Part shown: positions 7,399 through 17,124 of the stretch, piece after piece | Layout: the number at the start of each line of letters is the position of its first letter | Position numbering within the stretch: position 1 is the stretch's first letter | Origin: Spongiibacter nanhainus | Lineage (GTDB): Bacteria > Pseudomonadota > Gammaproteobacteria > Pseudomonadales > Spongiibacteraceae | Reading direction: 5' to 3' | DNA length: 64,000 nt | NCBI RefSeq assembly: GCF_016132545.1 | Contig: NZ_CP066167.1 | Location: 2,259,001-2,323,000 of the forward strand | The notes under the pieces: generated by a model | Told to the model about the DNA's origin: nothing | Seen by the model: the letters and a program-made list of their open reading frames with translations, nothing else | Database searches by the model: none | Position numbers and translations under genes: made by a program

Positions 7399-8190
7399 TC
7401 AGAACAAACTCTTCATCGTCCCGCCATCCACCACCAGGGTGGAGCCAGTAATGTAACTGGCGGCGTCTGAAAGCAAAAACGCTCCCGCCTTGCCAAATTC
7501 CCGAGGCTCACCATAACGCCCCATGGGTATCGAGGACTCGGCATCGGCACGCTGTTGTTCGACAGGAATCTCTTTCAGTTGCGCCTGCAAACTATCAAGA
7601 CTTTTAATGCGGTCTGTATATATTACACCCGGCACCAAGTTATTAACGCGAATACCGTCCGCTGCTAACTGGTGGCTCAAGCTTTTTGCCAAGCTGGTCA
7701 CCCCTGCGCGCATCACATTGGAGAGCAACAAAAAATCGATAGGCTCCTTCACCGATGACGAAGTCAAGGTCAAAATCGCACCGCTCCTGGCGGCTTGCAT
7801 GTCTGGCAACACCTCGCGAATCATCCTCACCGCGCTCATCAAAGTGAGCTCAAAAGCGTCCTGCCAATCGCCGTCGGTAAAGTTATTAAACTGCCCCGGC
7901 GGCGGTCCACCGGCGTTAACCAGTAAGCCATCGATTGTCCCAAAGCGTTGCCGCGCTGCCGCAACCCAACGGCTGATACTGGCAGCATCGGCAGCATTCA
8001 GTTCAGAGCCGTCCGAGACAACACCATACTGTTCGCTAAGCGTTTGCGCCGCTTGACTCACCGCGTCGGTGTCGCGGCTGCCCAAGTACACTTTTGCGCC
8101 ATTAGCTGCCAACTCTTCAGCAATGGCATAGCCGAGTCCGCGGCTCGCCCCAGCCAGCAGAAACACCTTGTCTTCCACATTTAAATTCAT
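7399..8190 (-). CDS. SDR-family oxidoreductase with altered catalytic motif
   Basis: 263 residues. The nucleotide-binding motif is present as AGASRGLGYAIA, and LVNAGGPPPGQ replaces the usual NNAG. The canonical YxxxK is not seen; the expected place reads TSSSVKEPIDFLLLSNVMRA, so Tyr and Lys appear as Ser and Arg. This matches a recognised 3-oxoacyl-reductase-like SDR subgroup lacking the standard tetrad. It keeps the C-terminal pattern YITGSTLVVDGG. The start is ATG 8190 (MNLNVEDKVF); 17 further codons upstream are possible. The substrate is unknown. It is divergent from a TetR regulator, which may control it. Confidence 0.85.
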   Translation of the reverse strand: MNLNVEDKVFLLAGASRGLGYAIAEELAANGAKVYLGSRDTDAVSQAAQTLSEQYGVVSDGSELNAADAASISRWVAAARQRFGTIDGLLVNAGGPPPGQFNNFTDGDWQDAFELTLMSAVRMIREVLPDMQAARSGAILTLTSSSVKEPIDFLLLSNVMRAGVTSLAKSLSHQLAADGIRVNNLVPGVIYTDRIKSLDSLQAQLKEIPVEQQRADAESSIPMGRYGEPREFGKAGAFLLSDAASYITGSTLVVDGGTMKSLF

Positions 8191-8518
8191 ATTGTTGGTC
8201 CGGTTATATACGCTGACAAATTCAAATTGTACTGCATTCATCGACTGACACCGGCATATTGGCCGCGAAGCCCTCCGGCGGATGCGATATTGTTAAAATG
8301 CGGGAAGCCCATGACGTAAATCCCGGGATCAGCTCTTGGCAGCTTAATATTCTGGCGTGATAGCATAAGTTCTGGCGGTGATGCCCCAACTTTTTGCATT
8401 TTTCCTCTTTAGTCTAGGCTTCGCACAGAATTTGCATCTGCTGGGGATGACAATGCAGCGGATCACTGTCAACATTGGCAAAATGTAATAATTAGCCCCC
8501 GAGTTTTTATATAACACT
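8191..8518. promoter_or_regulatory. Divergent intergenic region with a 20-bp-phased direct repeat
   Basis: 328 bases between the SDR gene and tetR without a gene. TTCTGGCGTGAT (8350-8361) and TTCTGGCGGTGAT (8370-8382) start exactly 20 bases apart, about two helical turns, as expected for a repeated regulator site. TATATA (8508-8513) sits immediately before the tetR ATG. I cannot assign -35 elements with confidence. Confidence 0.4.
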
Positions 8519-9187
8519 ATGGCAAGCAACGGCTCCTCCAGTTACCACCACGGCAATCTCCGTCAGGAATTGATGGACTTGGCGGAAAAGCACCTCGTCG
8601 ACACCGGGGTACACGATCTCAGCCTGCGGGCACTGGCCCGGGAAATTGGTGTATCCCAGACCGCGCCCTATCGGCACTTCAAAGACAAAAATGCCCTGCT
8701 GGCGGCACTGGCTACCGAGGGCTTCCGTCGCTTTTTTGATGTGTGCCGCCCCAGTGAAATGGAAGAACGCAGCGACCAAAGTATTTTGCTGTTCGGCTTG
8801 GCCTACGCTCGTTTTGCCCGGGAACACACCGCCATGTTCCACCTGATGTTCGGCCCGACCTTGCAGCCCCGGAATCAATACCCAGAGCTGTTTGCCGCCG
8901 GTCGGGAAGCCATCTACAAAGTTCGTGCCCGGGTGGAAAAAGGCTTACAGCGAGGCGAGCTGCGCCCGCTGGATGACATTGCCTCTATCGCCCACACAAT
9001 TTGGGCTGCAGTGCACGGGGTGACGACGCTGATGTTGGACCACGCCGATACCTATGGGTATCACCGGGACATTGACCTGCAGGCAGAAAAGTCCATGCGT
9101 ATGATGATAGCGGGACTCTGTGTCGACCCTTCTGGTATCGCGACGCTGCCAGAAACAGCCACCCACTACCCGCCTGTTCCTGCCTGA
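8519..9187 (+). CDS. TetR-family transcriptional regulator
   Basis: 222 residues. The N-terminal helix-turn-helix runs through residues 11-60 (YHHGNLRQELMDLAEKHL, LSLRALAREIGVSQTAPYRH). The YHHGNLR opening and the C-terminal domain with HTIWAAVHGVTTLML are the hallmark of the WHG-type TetR subgroup. The ligand is unknown. No Shine-Dalgarno sequence precedes the ATG; AT-rich TATATA ends six bases before it, so the transcript may be leaderless. It most likely regulates itself and the divergent SDR gene (inference from position). Confidence 0.9.
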   Translation: MASNGSSSYHHGNLRQELMDLAEKHLVDTGVHDLSLRALAREIGVSQTAPYRHFKDKNALLAALATEGFRRFFDVCRPSEMEERSDQSILLFGLAYARFAREHTAMFHLMFGPTLQPRNQYPELFAAGREAIYKVRARVEKGLQRGELRPLDDIASIAHTIWAAVHGVTTLMLDHADTYGYHRDIDLQAEKSMRMMIAGLCVDPSGIATLPETATHYPPVPA

Positions 9188-9277
9188 GAAGCCCCTAGCC
9201 CAATCAATCTTTACCTTTAAGAAAGGGCCCATTGGACGGACCCCGATGTCTGGCGTCGCCTAGGGTCTGGCGTCGCC

Positions 9278-11773
9278 TCAGGACGGCGCCTGCAAGGCCA
9301 CCAGCGGGGAGACTTTCACTACCCGCCGTGCACCAAGCCAAGCCAGCAATCCGATGAGTATCGCCCCCAGCAGCGGTGTTGCCAGCAATGGAGCCCAGTG
9401 CCACTGCGGTGACATTTCCAACACCTGCCCCTGTATTCCAAAGAGACTGACATTGGCGCCCAACGCCGCGATCAGTCCAGCGATGGCGCCAATACCGGCA
9501 AACTCACTCAACAGCACGGCGCGAATCACTCCGGATGGCGCTCCCAGAGCCCTGAGCAGGGCGTTTTCTTTGCGGCGTAGATCCAGACTCACCTGAATAT
9601 TGGCCAGTGTGACTAACAGGGCGCACACTGTGACCAGGGCCGCCACCACCGCTACCGCCCGACTCACCTTATCCACCACCGATTGCATTTGTGTCATCAG
9701 TGCAGCCACATCGATCACACTGACGGTGGGATAAGCCTGTATCAGGGTATTGATAAACCGGTCCTGTGCCGCCGGCAAATAAAAACTCGTTATATAACTG
9801 CTGGCGTAGTTATCCAGGCTATTCGGCGGGAACAAGAAAAAGAAATTGGGGCGCATACTGCTCCACTCCAGGCGCCGGAGACTGACAACCTCCGCCTGCA
9901 AGGACTGGCCGCCGATATTGAAGTCCAACCTGCTGCCAATTTCGAGATCTAACTGCGTCGCCAGATTCTCTTCTACCGATACCGGTATGCGGGAGCCGCT
10001 GGGGCGCTCGATGCCCGGCCACCACTGCCCTACAACCAAACTGTTGTCAGCCGGCAAATCAGCTGACCAGCTGAGGTTTGCCTCCCTATCCACCCCCGCC
10101 TCGTCGGCATTGATGGTGTCGATATCGGCGAGGGCTCGCCCGTCAATATGAGTAAGGCGGCCTCGCACCATGGGGTAAAAGCCGGCGTGATCCAGCTCTT
10201 CTGCCACCAATAGCTGCTTAAGGCCATCCACTTCCCCGGGGGCGATATTGATCAGGAAGTGATTGGGGGAATCCGGTGCCAGCTGCATCTGCCAGTCGCT
10301 GACCAGGGAAGTCCTCAGCACCAGCAAGGTCACCATGGCCATCAGCGCTAAACCAAAACACGCGACTTGAAAGGCATTGCCGTAGCGACGCCGATACATA
10401 CTGGCAATAGCCAGCCGCTGCCAACCGGTGGCGGCTCGCCCTCCCCGGCGGCGTATTTGTGACAGCAGCAGCAGAACTGATGCGGCAGCCAACAACCCCA
10501 AACCACACACACCGGCCATCACGGCACCGGCCAATAGCCAGGAGCCGCTGAACCACAACATTAGCGCAGCAATCCCCGCCAAGCCCAGCACACCGCTGGT
10601 GACTAGCGACACCTCATCCATGCCACTGTCCCGGCGAATCACCCGCATGGGAGAGACCCGGCTCAATGCCAGCAGCGGCGGTAAGGCAAAGGCCAGCATA
10701 CACACCGCAGTCGTCACCGCTGCCACCAACACCGGCTGCCAGCTGGCAGGTGGCAGCTCCCGTGATAGCAATTCCGCCACGCTGGACAACAACAGCCACT
10801 GCACCAAATGCCCCAGTAACACCCCTACTAAAAGGGACACTCCCCACAGGTAAGTCAGCTGCGCCACAAAATGCGTCAGCACTCGACGGCGACTGGCGCC
10901 CAGGGTTTTCATAATGGCCACGCTGTCGATATGGCGCTGGGCATAGCGCCGGGCCGACAGGGCAATAGCAACCCCCGCCAACGCCACCCCCAGGCTGGCC
11001 GCCAGCAGTAAAAAGCTCTCCGCGCGATTAAGCGTTTCGGCCATGGCAGGCTGACTGTCCTCGACACCCTGCCAGCGATGGCGCTGTTCCAGCTGGGGCG
11101 CTAACCAGTCGCCAAAATTCTGCAATACCTCAGCGTCACCGCTAAAGAGATAGCGATGCCGCACCAAACTGCCGGGCTGTACCACCCCAGTAGCCGGTAC
11201 GTCGTCAATATGCATCAAGGCCTGGGGGCCAAAGCCCGCCATACCGCCATTGTGATCGGGAGTAGAGATCAGCGCTCTACTGGCCAGCAAGCGGGTATCC
11301 CCCACCGCGATACTGTCTCCAACCTCGACACCCAACAGCGCGAACAAGCGCGAGTCCAGCCAGATTTCACCCACCGCTGGGCTGGTGACATCGAGCATCA
11401 CCTCCCCATACGGCTTCCCGGCGGTCTCAACCTGTCCCAGTAGCGGATAGCTGTCAGACACCGCCCGCAGACCGACCAGCTGCATGTTGTCGCCCCGGTA
11501 GAGCATGGTGCGGAAGGACAGCATACTGGCCCGGCGCAAGCCCATCTCATCGGCCCGATTCAACCACTGTTCATCCACCGGCAGGGGTGAACTCAGTACC
11601 CGGTCGGCGGCGAGGAAAACATGGCTCTCGGCTACCATGGCGCTTTGCAGGCGGTTGGTAAAACCGGCAACACCGCTCACCATCGCCGCAGCCAATACCA
11701 GCGACAGGGCCAACAGCCCCAGCTCGCCACCTCGCCAATCCCGGCGCAACTGCCGCCACGCTTGAATAAGCAT
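9278..11773 (-). CDS. ybbP: FtsX-like ABC transporter permease (YbbP type)
   Basis: 831 residues. TM1 lies at about 18-38, followed by a large periplasmic domain, a first FtsX core with three TMs (about 255-380), a central pair of TMs, a second periplasmic domain, and a C-terminal FtsX core (about 710-825). This doubled MacB/FtsX layout matches E. coli YbbP. It pairs with the ATPase YbbA immediately upstream: stop and start share one base. The substrate is not known for the family; roles in envelope lipid or lipoprotein handling are suspected because of the constant link to tesA. Confidence 0.9.
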   Translation of the reverse strand: MLIQAWRQLRRDWRGGELGLLALSLVLAAAMVSGVAGFTNRLQSAMVAESHVFLAADRVLSSPLPVDEQWLNRADEMGLRRASMLSFRTMLYRGDNMQLVGLRAVSDSYPLLGQVETAGKPYGEVMLDVTSPAVGEIWLDSRLFALLGVEVGDSIAVGDTRLLASRALISTPDHNGGMAGFGPQALMHIDDVPATGVVQPGSLVRHRYLFSGDAEVLQNFGDWLAPQLEQRHRWQGVEDSQPAMAETLNRAESFLLLAASLGVALAGVAIALSARRYAQRHIDSVAIMKTLGASRRRVLTHFVAQLTYLWGVSLLVGVLLGHLVQWLLLSSVAELLSRELPPASWQPVLVAAVTTAVCMLAFALPPLLALSRVSPMRVIRRDSGMDEVSLVTSGVLGLAGIAALMLWFSGSWLLAGAVMAGVCGLGLLAAASVLLLLSQIRRRGGRAATGWQRLAIASMYRRRYGNAFQVACFGLALMAMVTLLVLRTSLVSDWQMQLAPDSPNHFLINIAPGEVDGLKQLLVAEELDHAGFYPMVRGRLTHIDGRALADIDTINADEAGVDREANLSWSADLPADNSLVVGQWWPGIERPSGSRIPVSVEENLATQLDLEIGSRLDFNIGGQSLQAEVVSLRRLEWSSMRPNFFFLFPPNSLDNYASSYITSFYLPAAQDRFINTLIQAYPTVSVIDVAALMTQMQSVVDKVSRAVAVVAALVTVCALLVTLANIQVSLDLRRKENALLRALGAPSGVIRAVLLSEFAGIGAIAGLIAALGANVSLFGIQGQVLEMSPQWHWAPLLATPLLGAILIGLLAWLGARRVVKVSPLVALQAPS

Positions 11774-12462
11774 CAGGCGGCCTTGGGCAGTATGTGCAGA
11801 TTGCCGTTGTGCATTTCCAGCACCCGGTTGCAGCGCCGGGCCAGGGCCATCTCATGGGTAACCAGCACCAGTGTAGTACCGGCCTGCTCATTGAGTTGAA
11901 ACAGCTGGTCGACAATGCGGGCGCCAGTCTGCTCGTCTAAATTTCCTGTGGGCTCATCGGCAAACAAAATCGCCGGCTGCACGGCAAAGGCCCGGGCCAG
12001 GGCAACCCGCTGCTGTTCCCCGCCCGACAGCTGGCGGGGATAGTGACTCAGCCGCTCCTTCAGGCCCACCTGGTCGAGGTATCGGCGGGCTTCCCTCTCG
12101 GCTTCCCGGCTACCATTGAGTTCCAGGGGCAACATGACATTCTCCAATGCTGTGAGCGCCGGCAGCAGTTGAAAAGACTGAAATACAAAGCCCACATGCT
12201 CGGCTCGAAGCGCTGCCCGCTGGTCTTCATTCAAGGCCTTAAGCGGCTGACCGCAAAGCGTGACATCTCCCTCTGAGGCCACATCCAAGCCCGCTAGCAG
12301 ACCCAACAATGTGGTCTTGCCCGAGCCAGAGGGGCCGACGATGGCGACACTCTCGCCCCGCTTGATTTCCACATTGATCCCTTTCAATATCTCCAGGCGA
12401 TCGCTGCCACTGGTGACACTTTTGCCCAGGTTCTCGGTCCGAATAAGACGTTCTAACTGCAT
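11773..12462 (-). CDS. ybbA: ABC transporter ATP-binding protein (YbbA type)
   Basis: 229 residues from ATG 12462, which has AAGG about 11 bases upstream; ATG 12471 is the alternative. Walker A is [12 protein letters not shown], the signature is [14 protein letters not shown], Walker B is [12 protein letters not shown], and the switch His is in VTHEM. This is the LolD/MacB class of ATPase that energises FtsX-type permeases. Only about 20 bases separate it from the divergent tesA start, so each promoter must lie inside the other gene. Confidence 0.92.
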   Translation of the reverse strand: MQLERLIRTENLGKSVTSGSDRLEILKGINVEIKRGESVAIVGPSGSGKTTLLGLLAGLDVASEGDVTLCGQPLKALNEDQRAALRAEHVGFVFQSFQLLPALTALENVMLPLELNGSREAEREARRYLDQVGLKERLSHYPRQLSGGEQQRVALARAFAVQPAILFADEPTGNLDEQTGARIVDQLFQLNEQAGTTLVLVTHEMALARRCNRVLEMHNGNLHILPKAA

Positions 12463-12481
12463 AAGGTCCATTACCTTGGTG

Positions 12482-13090
12482 ATGATTTCTGCCGCGCGAC
12501 GCGCACTGTTTGTCGGCCTGCTCCTGCTGCCCCTGAGTCCCTCAAGCTGGGCCAATACGCTGTTGTTACTGGGGGACAGCCTCAGCGCCGCTTACAATAT
12601 CCCGGTATCCAGCAGTTGGCCCGAGTTATTGCGTGAAAAACTCCCTCCCCACTGGGAGTTGGTTAATGCCAGCGTCAGTGGCGAAACCACAGGGGGGGGT
12701 GTCCAGCGGCTTCCCGCGCTACTGAAAGAGCACGAGCCCAGTCTGGTCGTTCTCGAGCTGGGGGGCAACGACGGCCTCAGAGGCTACCCGCTAACGAGGA
12801 TACGTCAAAACCTGCAACAATTGATCAAATTGTCCACCGAAGCCGACGCCCAGGTGATGTTGATTGGCATGCAGATTCCGCCCAACTACGGCCAGCGCTA
12901 CGCCCAGGGCTTTGCCGACCTTTTCCCCGCATTGGCCGAAAAGTTTGACCTTCCCTTGGTTTCCTTTCTGCTGGAGGGTATCGCCTTACAACCCGGCTTA
13001 ATGCAAAGCGACGGTATCCATCCCACCGCCGCAGCCCAAAGTCGCATTCTGGACAACGTCCTGCCGACATTGGAACCCATGCTGGACTAG
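12482..13090 (+). CDS. tesA: Acyl-CoA thioesterase I / lysophospholipase TesA
   Basis: 202 residues with a signal peptide of about 20 residues (ALFVGLLLLPLSPSSWA). SGNH-hydrolase blocks: GDSLSAAYNI (Ser nucleophile), the Gly in NASVSGETT, GGNDGLRG, and DGIHPTAAAQ for Asp/His. It is a periplasmic broad-range esterase. The start is ATG 12482, with GTG 12479 also in frame. It is divergent from ybbAP, the same arrangement as in E. coli. Confidence 0.95.
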   Translation: MISAARRALFVGLLLLPLSPSSWANTLLLLGDSLSAAYNIPVSSSWPELLREKLPPHWELVNASVSGETTGGGVQRLPALLKEHEPSLVVLELGGNDGLRGYPLTRIRQNLQQLIKLSTEADAQVMLIGMQIPPNYGQRYAQGFADLFPALAEKFDLPLVSFLLEGIALQPGLMQSDGIHPTAAAQSRILDNVLPTLEPMLD

Positions 13091-13216
13091 CTCCCGAGCC
13101 GCCATCGAGGCCATGCTTGCCAAAGGTGACCAGTATTACTGGAGGCGGCCAACCTTCTTGCCCGGCAATGTTAGAATGCCTTCTAGCCACGCGGAAACCC
13201 CAACGCGGAGAACTCA

Positions 13217-14563
13217 ATGAGCCACACAGCACCCAGCTACCCTGAATCAGCCTACAACGACGTCGATACCGCAACCTGGCAGGCCTGGGACCGGGACCAC
13301 ATCTGGCATCCCTATTCCTCCATGCTCACCCAACCGGAAATATTTCCGGTGGCTTCGGCCAAGGGCGTTCGTCTGACGCTGGCGGATGGCCGCGAACTGG
13401 TCGACGGCATGTCCTCCTGGTGGTCGGCCATACACGGCTACAACCATCCGACGCTAAACGCCGCTGCGCAGCAGCAATTGGGGGACATGTCCCACGTTAT
13501 GTTTGGCGGCCTGAGCCATCAACCGGCGGCGGCGCTAGGCAAGCGCCTGGTGGACCTGACCCCGGCGCCGCTGACTCGGGTCTTTATTTCCGACTCCGGC
13601 TCGGTGGCAGTGGAAGTCGCCATCAAGATGGCCATGCAATATTGGATATCACAGGGCAACAAAGATAAATCCCGATTGCTGGCACTGCGCAACGGCTATC
13701 ACGGCGACACCTTTGCCACTATGGCTGTCTGCGACCCGGTGACCGGCATGCACCATATGTTCAGCGAGGTACTGGCTCAGCATATTTTTGCCCCGGCCCC
13801 CGCCCCGGCCTTTGATGCCGAGGCCACCGCCGAGGATATGGCGGACATTGCCGCGCTGCTCGAGCAACACCACAAACAACTGGCTGCAGTGATTATCGAA
13901 CCCGTGGTGCAAGGCGCGGGGGGTATGCGCTTCTACTCACCGGATTATGTACGCCAATTGCGGGAGCTCTGCGATCACTATGACGTGCTGTTGATTCACG
14001 ACGAGATCGCCACCGGCTTTGGCCGCACCGGCAAACTGTTTGCCTGCGACCACGCCGGTATCAGCCCCGACATTATGTGTGTTGGCAAGGCCCTGACCGG
14101 TGGCTACCTGTCGCTGGCTGCAACCTTGTGCACCGAGAAAATCGCCGAGGGCATCTGCCGCGGCGAGGCCGGCGTGTTTATGCACGGCCCGACTTTTATG
14201 GGCAATCCCTTGGCCTGCAGCATCGCCAACGCCAGTATCGACCTGCTAACCAGTCAGGATTGGCAGGGCAACCTGGCGCGCATTGAGCAAGGCCTGGCGC
14301 AGGGTCTGGCACCGGCCAAGGACATCCCGGGTGTCAGTGACGTGCGCTGGCTCGGCGGCATAGGGGTTATTGAACTCAACGAGCCTGTCGATATGGCTCA
14401 AATTCAACCGGACTTTGTCGATCACGGCGTGTGGATTCGCCCCTTTGGCAAATTGATCTATACCATGCCGCCCTATGTGATCTCCGATAAGGACCTAGCC
14501 TTCCTGTGTCGGCAAATGGTTGCAGTGGTGGCCAAACACGCGCCGGGGCAAGGCGGGCGCTGA
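13217..14563 (+). CDS. bioA: Adenosylmethionine-8-amino-7-oxononanoate aminotransferase BioA
   Basis: 448 residues, PLP class III aminotransferase. It makes 7,8-diaminopelargonate in biotin synthesis, with SAM as amino donor. The N-terminal [12 protein letters not shown] and [15 protein letters not shown] are BioA-specific. [19 protein letters not shown] and the PLP lysine in [15 protein letters not shown] are clear. The ribosome site is AACGCGGAGA about 5 bases before the ATG. The other bio genes are not in the window, so the pathway is split. Only one base separates its stop from the channel gene ATG. Confidence 0.96.
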   Translation: MSHTAPSYPESAYNDVDTATWQAWDRDHIWHPYSSMLTQPEIFPVASAKGVRLTLADGRELVDGMSSWWSAIHGYNHPTLNAAAQQQLGDMSHVMFGGLSHQPAAALGKRLVDLTPAPLTRVFISDSGSVAVEVAIKMAMQYWISQGNKDKSRLLALRNGYHGDTFATMAVCDPVTGMHHMFSEVLAQHIFAPAPAPAFDAEATAEDMADIAALLEQHHKQLAAVIIEPVVQGAGGMRFYSPDYVRQLRELCDHYDVLLIHDEIATGFGRTGKLFACDHAGISPDIMCVGKALTGGYLSLAATLCTEKIAEGICRGEAGVFMHGPTFMGNPLACSIANASIDLLTSQDWQGNLARIEQGLAQGLAPAKDIPGVSDVRWLGGIGVIELNEPVDMAQIQPDFVDHGVWIRPFGKLIYTMPPYVISDKDLAFLCRQMVAVVAKHAPGQGGR

Positions 14564-14564
14564 G

Positions 14565-15389
14565 ATGTCAGAAGAAACCCCACGTCAGCGCCTCAATCGG
14601 ATTATTTTCGGCACCGCTCCGGGCGCCGGCCGCAACTTCGATATCATCCTGATTGTGATGATTGTCGCCAGTGTGGCCGCGCTCTTTATGGACTCGGTGG
14701 CCAGTATTCACCAGCAGTATGGCCATTGGCTCTACGCCGCAGAAATCGGCTTCACTCTGCTGTTCACCCTGGAGTATATCGCCCGGGTTTATTGCGCCCA
14801 GGATCGAAAACTTTACGTAACCAGCTTTTATGGCGTGGTGGATTTTCTCGCCATTTTGCCGACCTACCTGTCGCTAATCGTGCCCGGCGCCCAACACCTG
14901 CTGGTCATTCGCATCTTCCGAGTGCTGCGGATCTTCCGGGTGCTGAAACTGTTCCAGTACATGAGCGAAGCCAATGTCCTGGTGCGCTCGCTGATGGCGG
15001 CCAGGCGCAAAATCGCGGTATTTCTGGCCACTGTTGTCACCCTGGTCATCGTCTTCGGCGCGCTGATGTATTTGGTGGAAGGTCCCGAGCGAGGCTTTAC
15101 CAGCCTGCCCCAGAGTATCTATTGGGCCATCGTGACCGTCACCACGGTGGGCTATGGCGATATCGTGCCACAAACCGCCCTGGGTCAGGCGGTGGCCGCT
15201 ATGGCAATGATCACCAGCTACGCCATTATCGCCATCCCCACCGGCATCGTTAGCGCCGAACTGATTGTAGAAAACCAGCGCCGGGCCAGTCGCCGCCGCT
15301 GTGTATCCTGTAATCGTCTCGGCCACGATGGCGATGCCTATTATTGCAAACACTGTGGCGACATCCTGCCCGAGGAGTGGGACGGATGA
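14565..15389 (+). CDS. Kv-type potassium channel with C-terminal zinc ribbon
   Basis: 274 residues with six membrane segments. The voltage-sensor S4 is RIFRVLRIFRVLKLF (about 120-135), and the pore has the selectivity filter TVTTVGYGDIVP (about 190-202). After S6 the cytoplasmic tail has CVSCNRLGHDGDAYYCKHCG, two CxxC pairs of a small zinc ribbon, in place of an RCK domain. The inner membrane is the expected location, with K+ the expected ion. It is co-directional with bioA and overlaps yjbQ by four bases (ATGA). The zinc-ribbon tail suggests metal-dependent assembly (inference). Confidence 0.9.
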   Translation: MSEETPRQRLNRIIFGTAPGAGRNFDIILIVMIVASVAALFMDSVASIHQQYGHWLYAAEIGFTLLFTLEYIARVYCAQDRKLYVTSFYGVVDFLAILPTYLSLIVPGAQHLLVIRIFRVLRIFRVLKLFQYMSEANVLVRSLMAARRKIAVFLATVVTLVIVFGALMYLVEGPERGFTSLPQSIYWAIVTVTTVGYGDIVPQTALGQAVAAMAMITSYAIIAIPTGIVSAELIVENQRRASRRRCVSCNRLGHDGDAYYCKHCGDILPEEWDG

Positions 15390-15793
15390 TCCGCACCTTG
15401 AGTATCCCCGTCCCCGGTCAGGGCCTTCACGGCATTACCGATGCAGTGCGTGCCGAGGTCGAACACAGCGCTCAGGGCGATGGCCTGTGCACCTTGTTTA
15501 TTCAACATACCTCGGCCAGCCTGCTGATACAGGAAAACTACGACCCCTCCGCTCAACATGACCTGGAGCAGTGGCTCAACCGCCTGGTACCGGAAAACGA
15601 TCCACTTTATACCCACACTCTGGAGGGCCCAGACGACATGCCGGCCCATATTAAAGCCAGCTTAACCGCCACCTCACTGTCGATTCCGGTTATCGACGGC
15701 AGCTTGGCCCTGGGTACATGGCAGGGTATTTACCTTTGGGAGCACCGCTATGCCGCGTCCCACCGCCGGGTCATTCTCCATCTAGGCAACTAA
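15386..15793 (+). CDS. yjbQ: YjbQ/UPF0047 family protein
   Basis: 135 residues from the ATG overlapping the channel stop. Motifs HTSASLLIQENYDPS, DDMPAHIKASLT and LGTWQGIYLWEHR are those of the YjbQ family, a beta-barrel trimer with conserved His residues. The E. coli protein has weak thiamine-phosphate synthase activity, but the true role is unsettled. Coupling to the channel gene is seen in the sequence; I know of no functional link. Confidence 0.92.
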   Translation: MIRTLSIPVPGQGLHGITDAVRAEVEHSAQGDGLCTLFIQHTSASLLIQENYDPSAQHDLEQWLNRLVPENDPLYTHTLEGPDDMPAHIKASLTATSLSIPVIDGSLALGTWQGIYLWEHRYAASHRRVILHLGN

Positions 15794-15915
15794 AGCCGAT
15801 TCGCCACTGGGGCCCTATCGACTGAAATTGGCAATAAGGTTTAGCAAATCGGCCAATTTCACCCACCTGTGGCTATGCTACTTTGGCCCTATGCTAACAA
15901 CGAATTAGGTCGGCC

Positions 15916-16515
15916 ATGCCCTCTACCCAACGCTCTACAACAGTAATTCTCTCCAGCATCTTTGCCGCTTTTATCGCGCTGGTTATGACAACAAGCTCGG
16001 CCCTGGCACTGGAAGTCGACAGCACAGTTCCGGCGTTTAACATTAATAAGCCGGGGGAACTGATCATTGAGGGCGACAAGCTTAACAAAGCACCGTGGCA
16101 GTCCAGCGCCATTGGTGGTGGTCGGCCAGCACTGGTCTTCTACCTGCCAGCCCGGGCATCGTCAGAGGACGATATTGATCCCTTGCGGCAGAGGCTGGAC
16201 AAAGAGGACTACGAACCCGGCAGCTTTCACTCCATCACCGTGGTCAATTTGGACGACGCCCTGTGGGGAACCAGCGGTTTTGTAGAGAGTCAGGTGGCAA
16301 AGAACAAACGCGCCCACCCAAGGGCCACCATGGTGCTCGATCAAAAAGGTAAGGGCCGCCAGGTACTCAAGTTACCCAAAAAGACCACCGTGGTATTTCT
16401 GGCGAACGCCGAGGGACAGGTTATCGACTACCGGGAAGGTGCACTAACAGAGCAAGCCGCCGACGAGGTCATCACCCTCCTCCACCAGCAAATTGGTCAC
16501 CCCAAAGCTCCTTAA
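15916..16515 (+). CDS. ytfJ: YtfJ-family periplasmic protein
   Basis: 199 residues with a signal peptide ending near SSALA (about residue 31). A thioredoxin-like fold is suggested. The order of motifs follows E. coli YtfJ: KPGELIIEGDKL with PW, FYLPARASSEDDI, ITVVNLDDALWGTSGFVESQ, ATMVLDQKGKGRQVL and YREGALTEQ. No CxxC is present, so it is not a redox thioredoxin. Function of the family is unknown. Its last bases overlap the stop of the convergent SRPBCC gene by four. Confidence 0.85.
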   Translation: MPSTQRSTTVILSSIFAAFIALVMTTSSALALEVDSTVPAFNINKPGELIIEGDKLNKAPWQSSAIGGGRPALVFYLPARASSEDDIDPLRQRLDKEDYEPGSFHSITVVNLDDALWGTSGFVESQVAKNKRAHPRATMVLDQKGKGRQVLKLPKKTTVVFLANAEGQVIDYREGALTEQAADEVITLLHQQIGHPKAP

Positions 16516-17015
16516 GCGGCGCGACTCTCCAGCAGGCGTTTAAAGCGGCCCAACATAGTCTTGACCCCAAAGCCCATCAGCGGGCTGAATACCGGCAGAA
16601 AATAGCGCCCCAGGCCTTTGGGGCGCATTGCCATGGTCCAGCGTACCCGACACTGATCGGCGCCCAGCGCCTCAATCTGATAGCGCTCGGCAAAGGCCTC
16701 AACATTGTTGCGGCTGCACTGGGTAAAGCAAAACGCCATTTCCCGTCCCGCCTCCCAGGCAATAAACTCCTCGTAACCGGTCATTCCCCCAATCATATAC
16801 ACTGTGCGGGTGGTACCGATGCCAAAGGGGCGCTCTGAGGTCCACTCAACCCGGCGGATGGGCGGCGCCCAGCGGGGCCAATCCTCTGCGCTTTCCAAAG
16901 AGGCAAATACCGTTTGCGCCGGCACGCTGAAAACACGCTCCGCCACATAGCGGTGGGGCGCGGACTCAAAAAAGGTCATGTCGACCGGCTTACAGGAAAA
17001 ACGTTTTGCCACCAA
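16512..17015 (-). CDS. SRPBCC / polyketide-cyclase-like protein
   Basis: Up to 167 residues. RYVAERVFSVPAQTVFASLE opens the START-like helix-grip fold, with WPRWAPPIRRVEW next and a C-terminal amphipathic helix (MLGRFKRLLESRAA). The family binds hydrophobic ligands in a large cavity; no ligand can be assigned. The start is TTG 17015 or GTG 17012, with GCGAGAG a few bases upstream; ATG 16979 would remove 12 residues. It is a single gene. Confidence 0.8.
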   Translation of the reverse strand: MVAKRFSCKPVDMTFFESAPHRYVAERVFSVPAQTVFASLESAEDWPRWAPPIRRVEWTSERPFGIGTTRTVYMIGGMTGYEEFIAWEAGREMAFCFTQCSRNNVEAFAERYQIEALGADQCRVRWTMAMRPKGLGRYFLPVFSPLMGFGVKTMLGRFKRLLESRAA

Positions 17016-17124
17016 ATTCTCTCGCGCTTATCTATCGTTATAAATTGATGTGATATGGCTTTATTAGAAACCTAGAGAGAAGCTACCACCGCTCAAATTT
17101 GGCAAACAAGAACTGAAGGCGAAT

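Noticed and set aside
9248..9278. 17-bp-period direct repeat GTCTGGCGTCGCCT at the end of ybbP
   Set aside because: Only two short copies at a gene end; most likely a local duplication without function.
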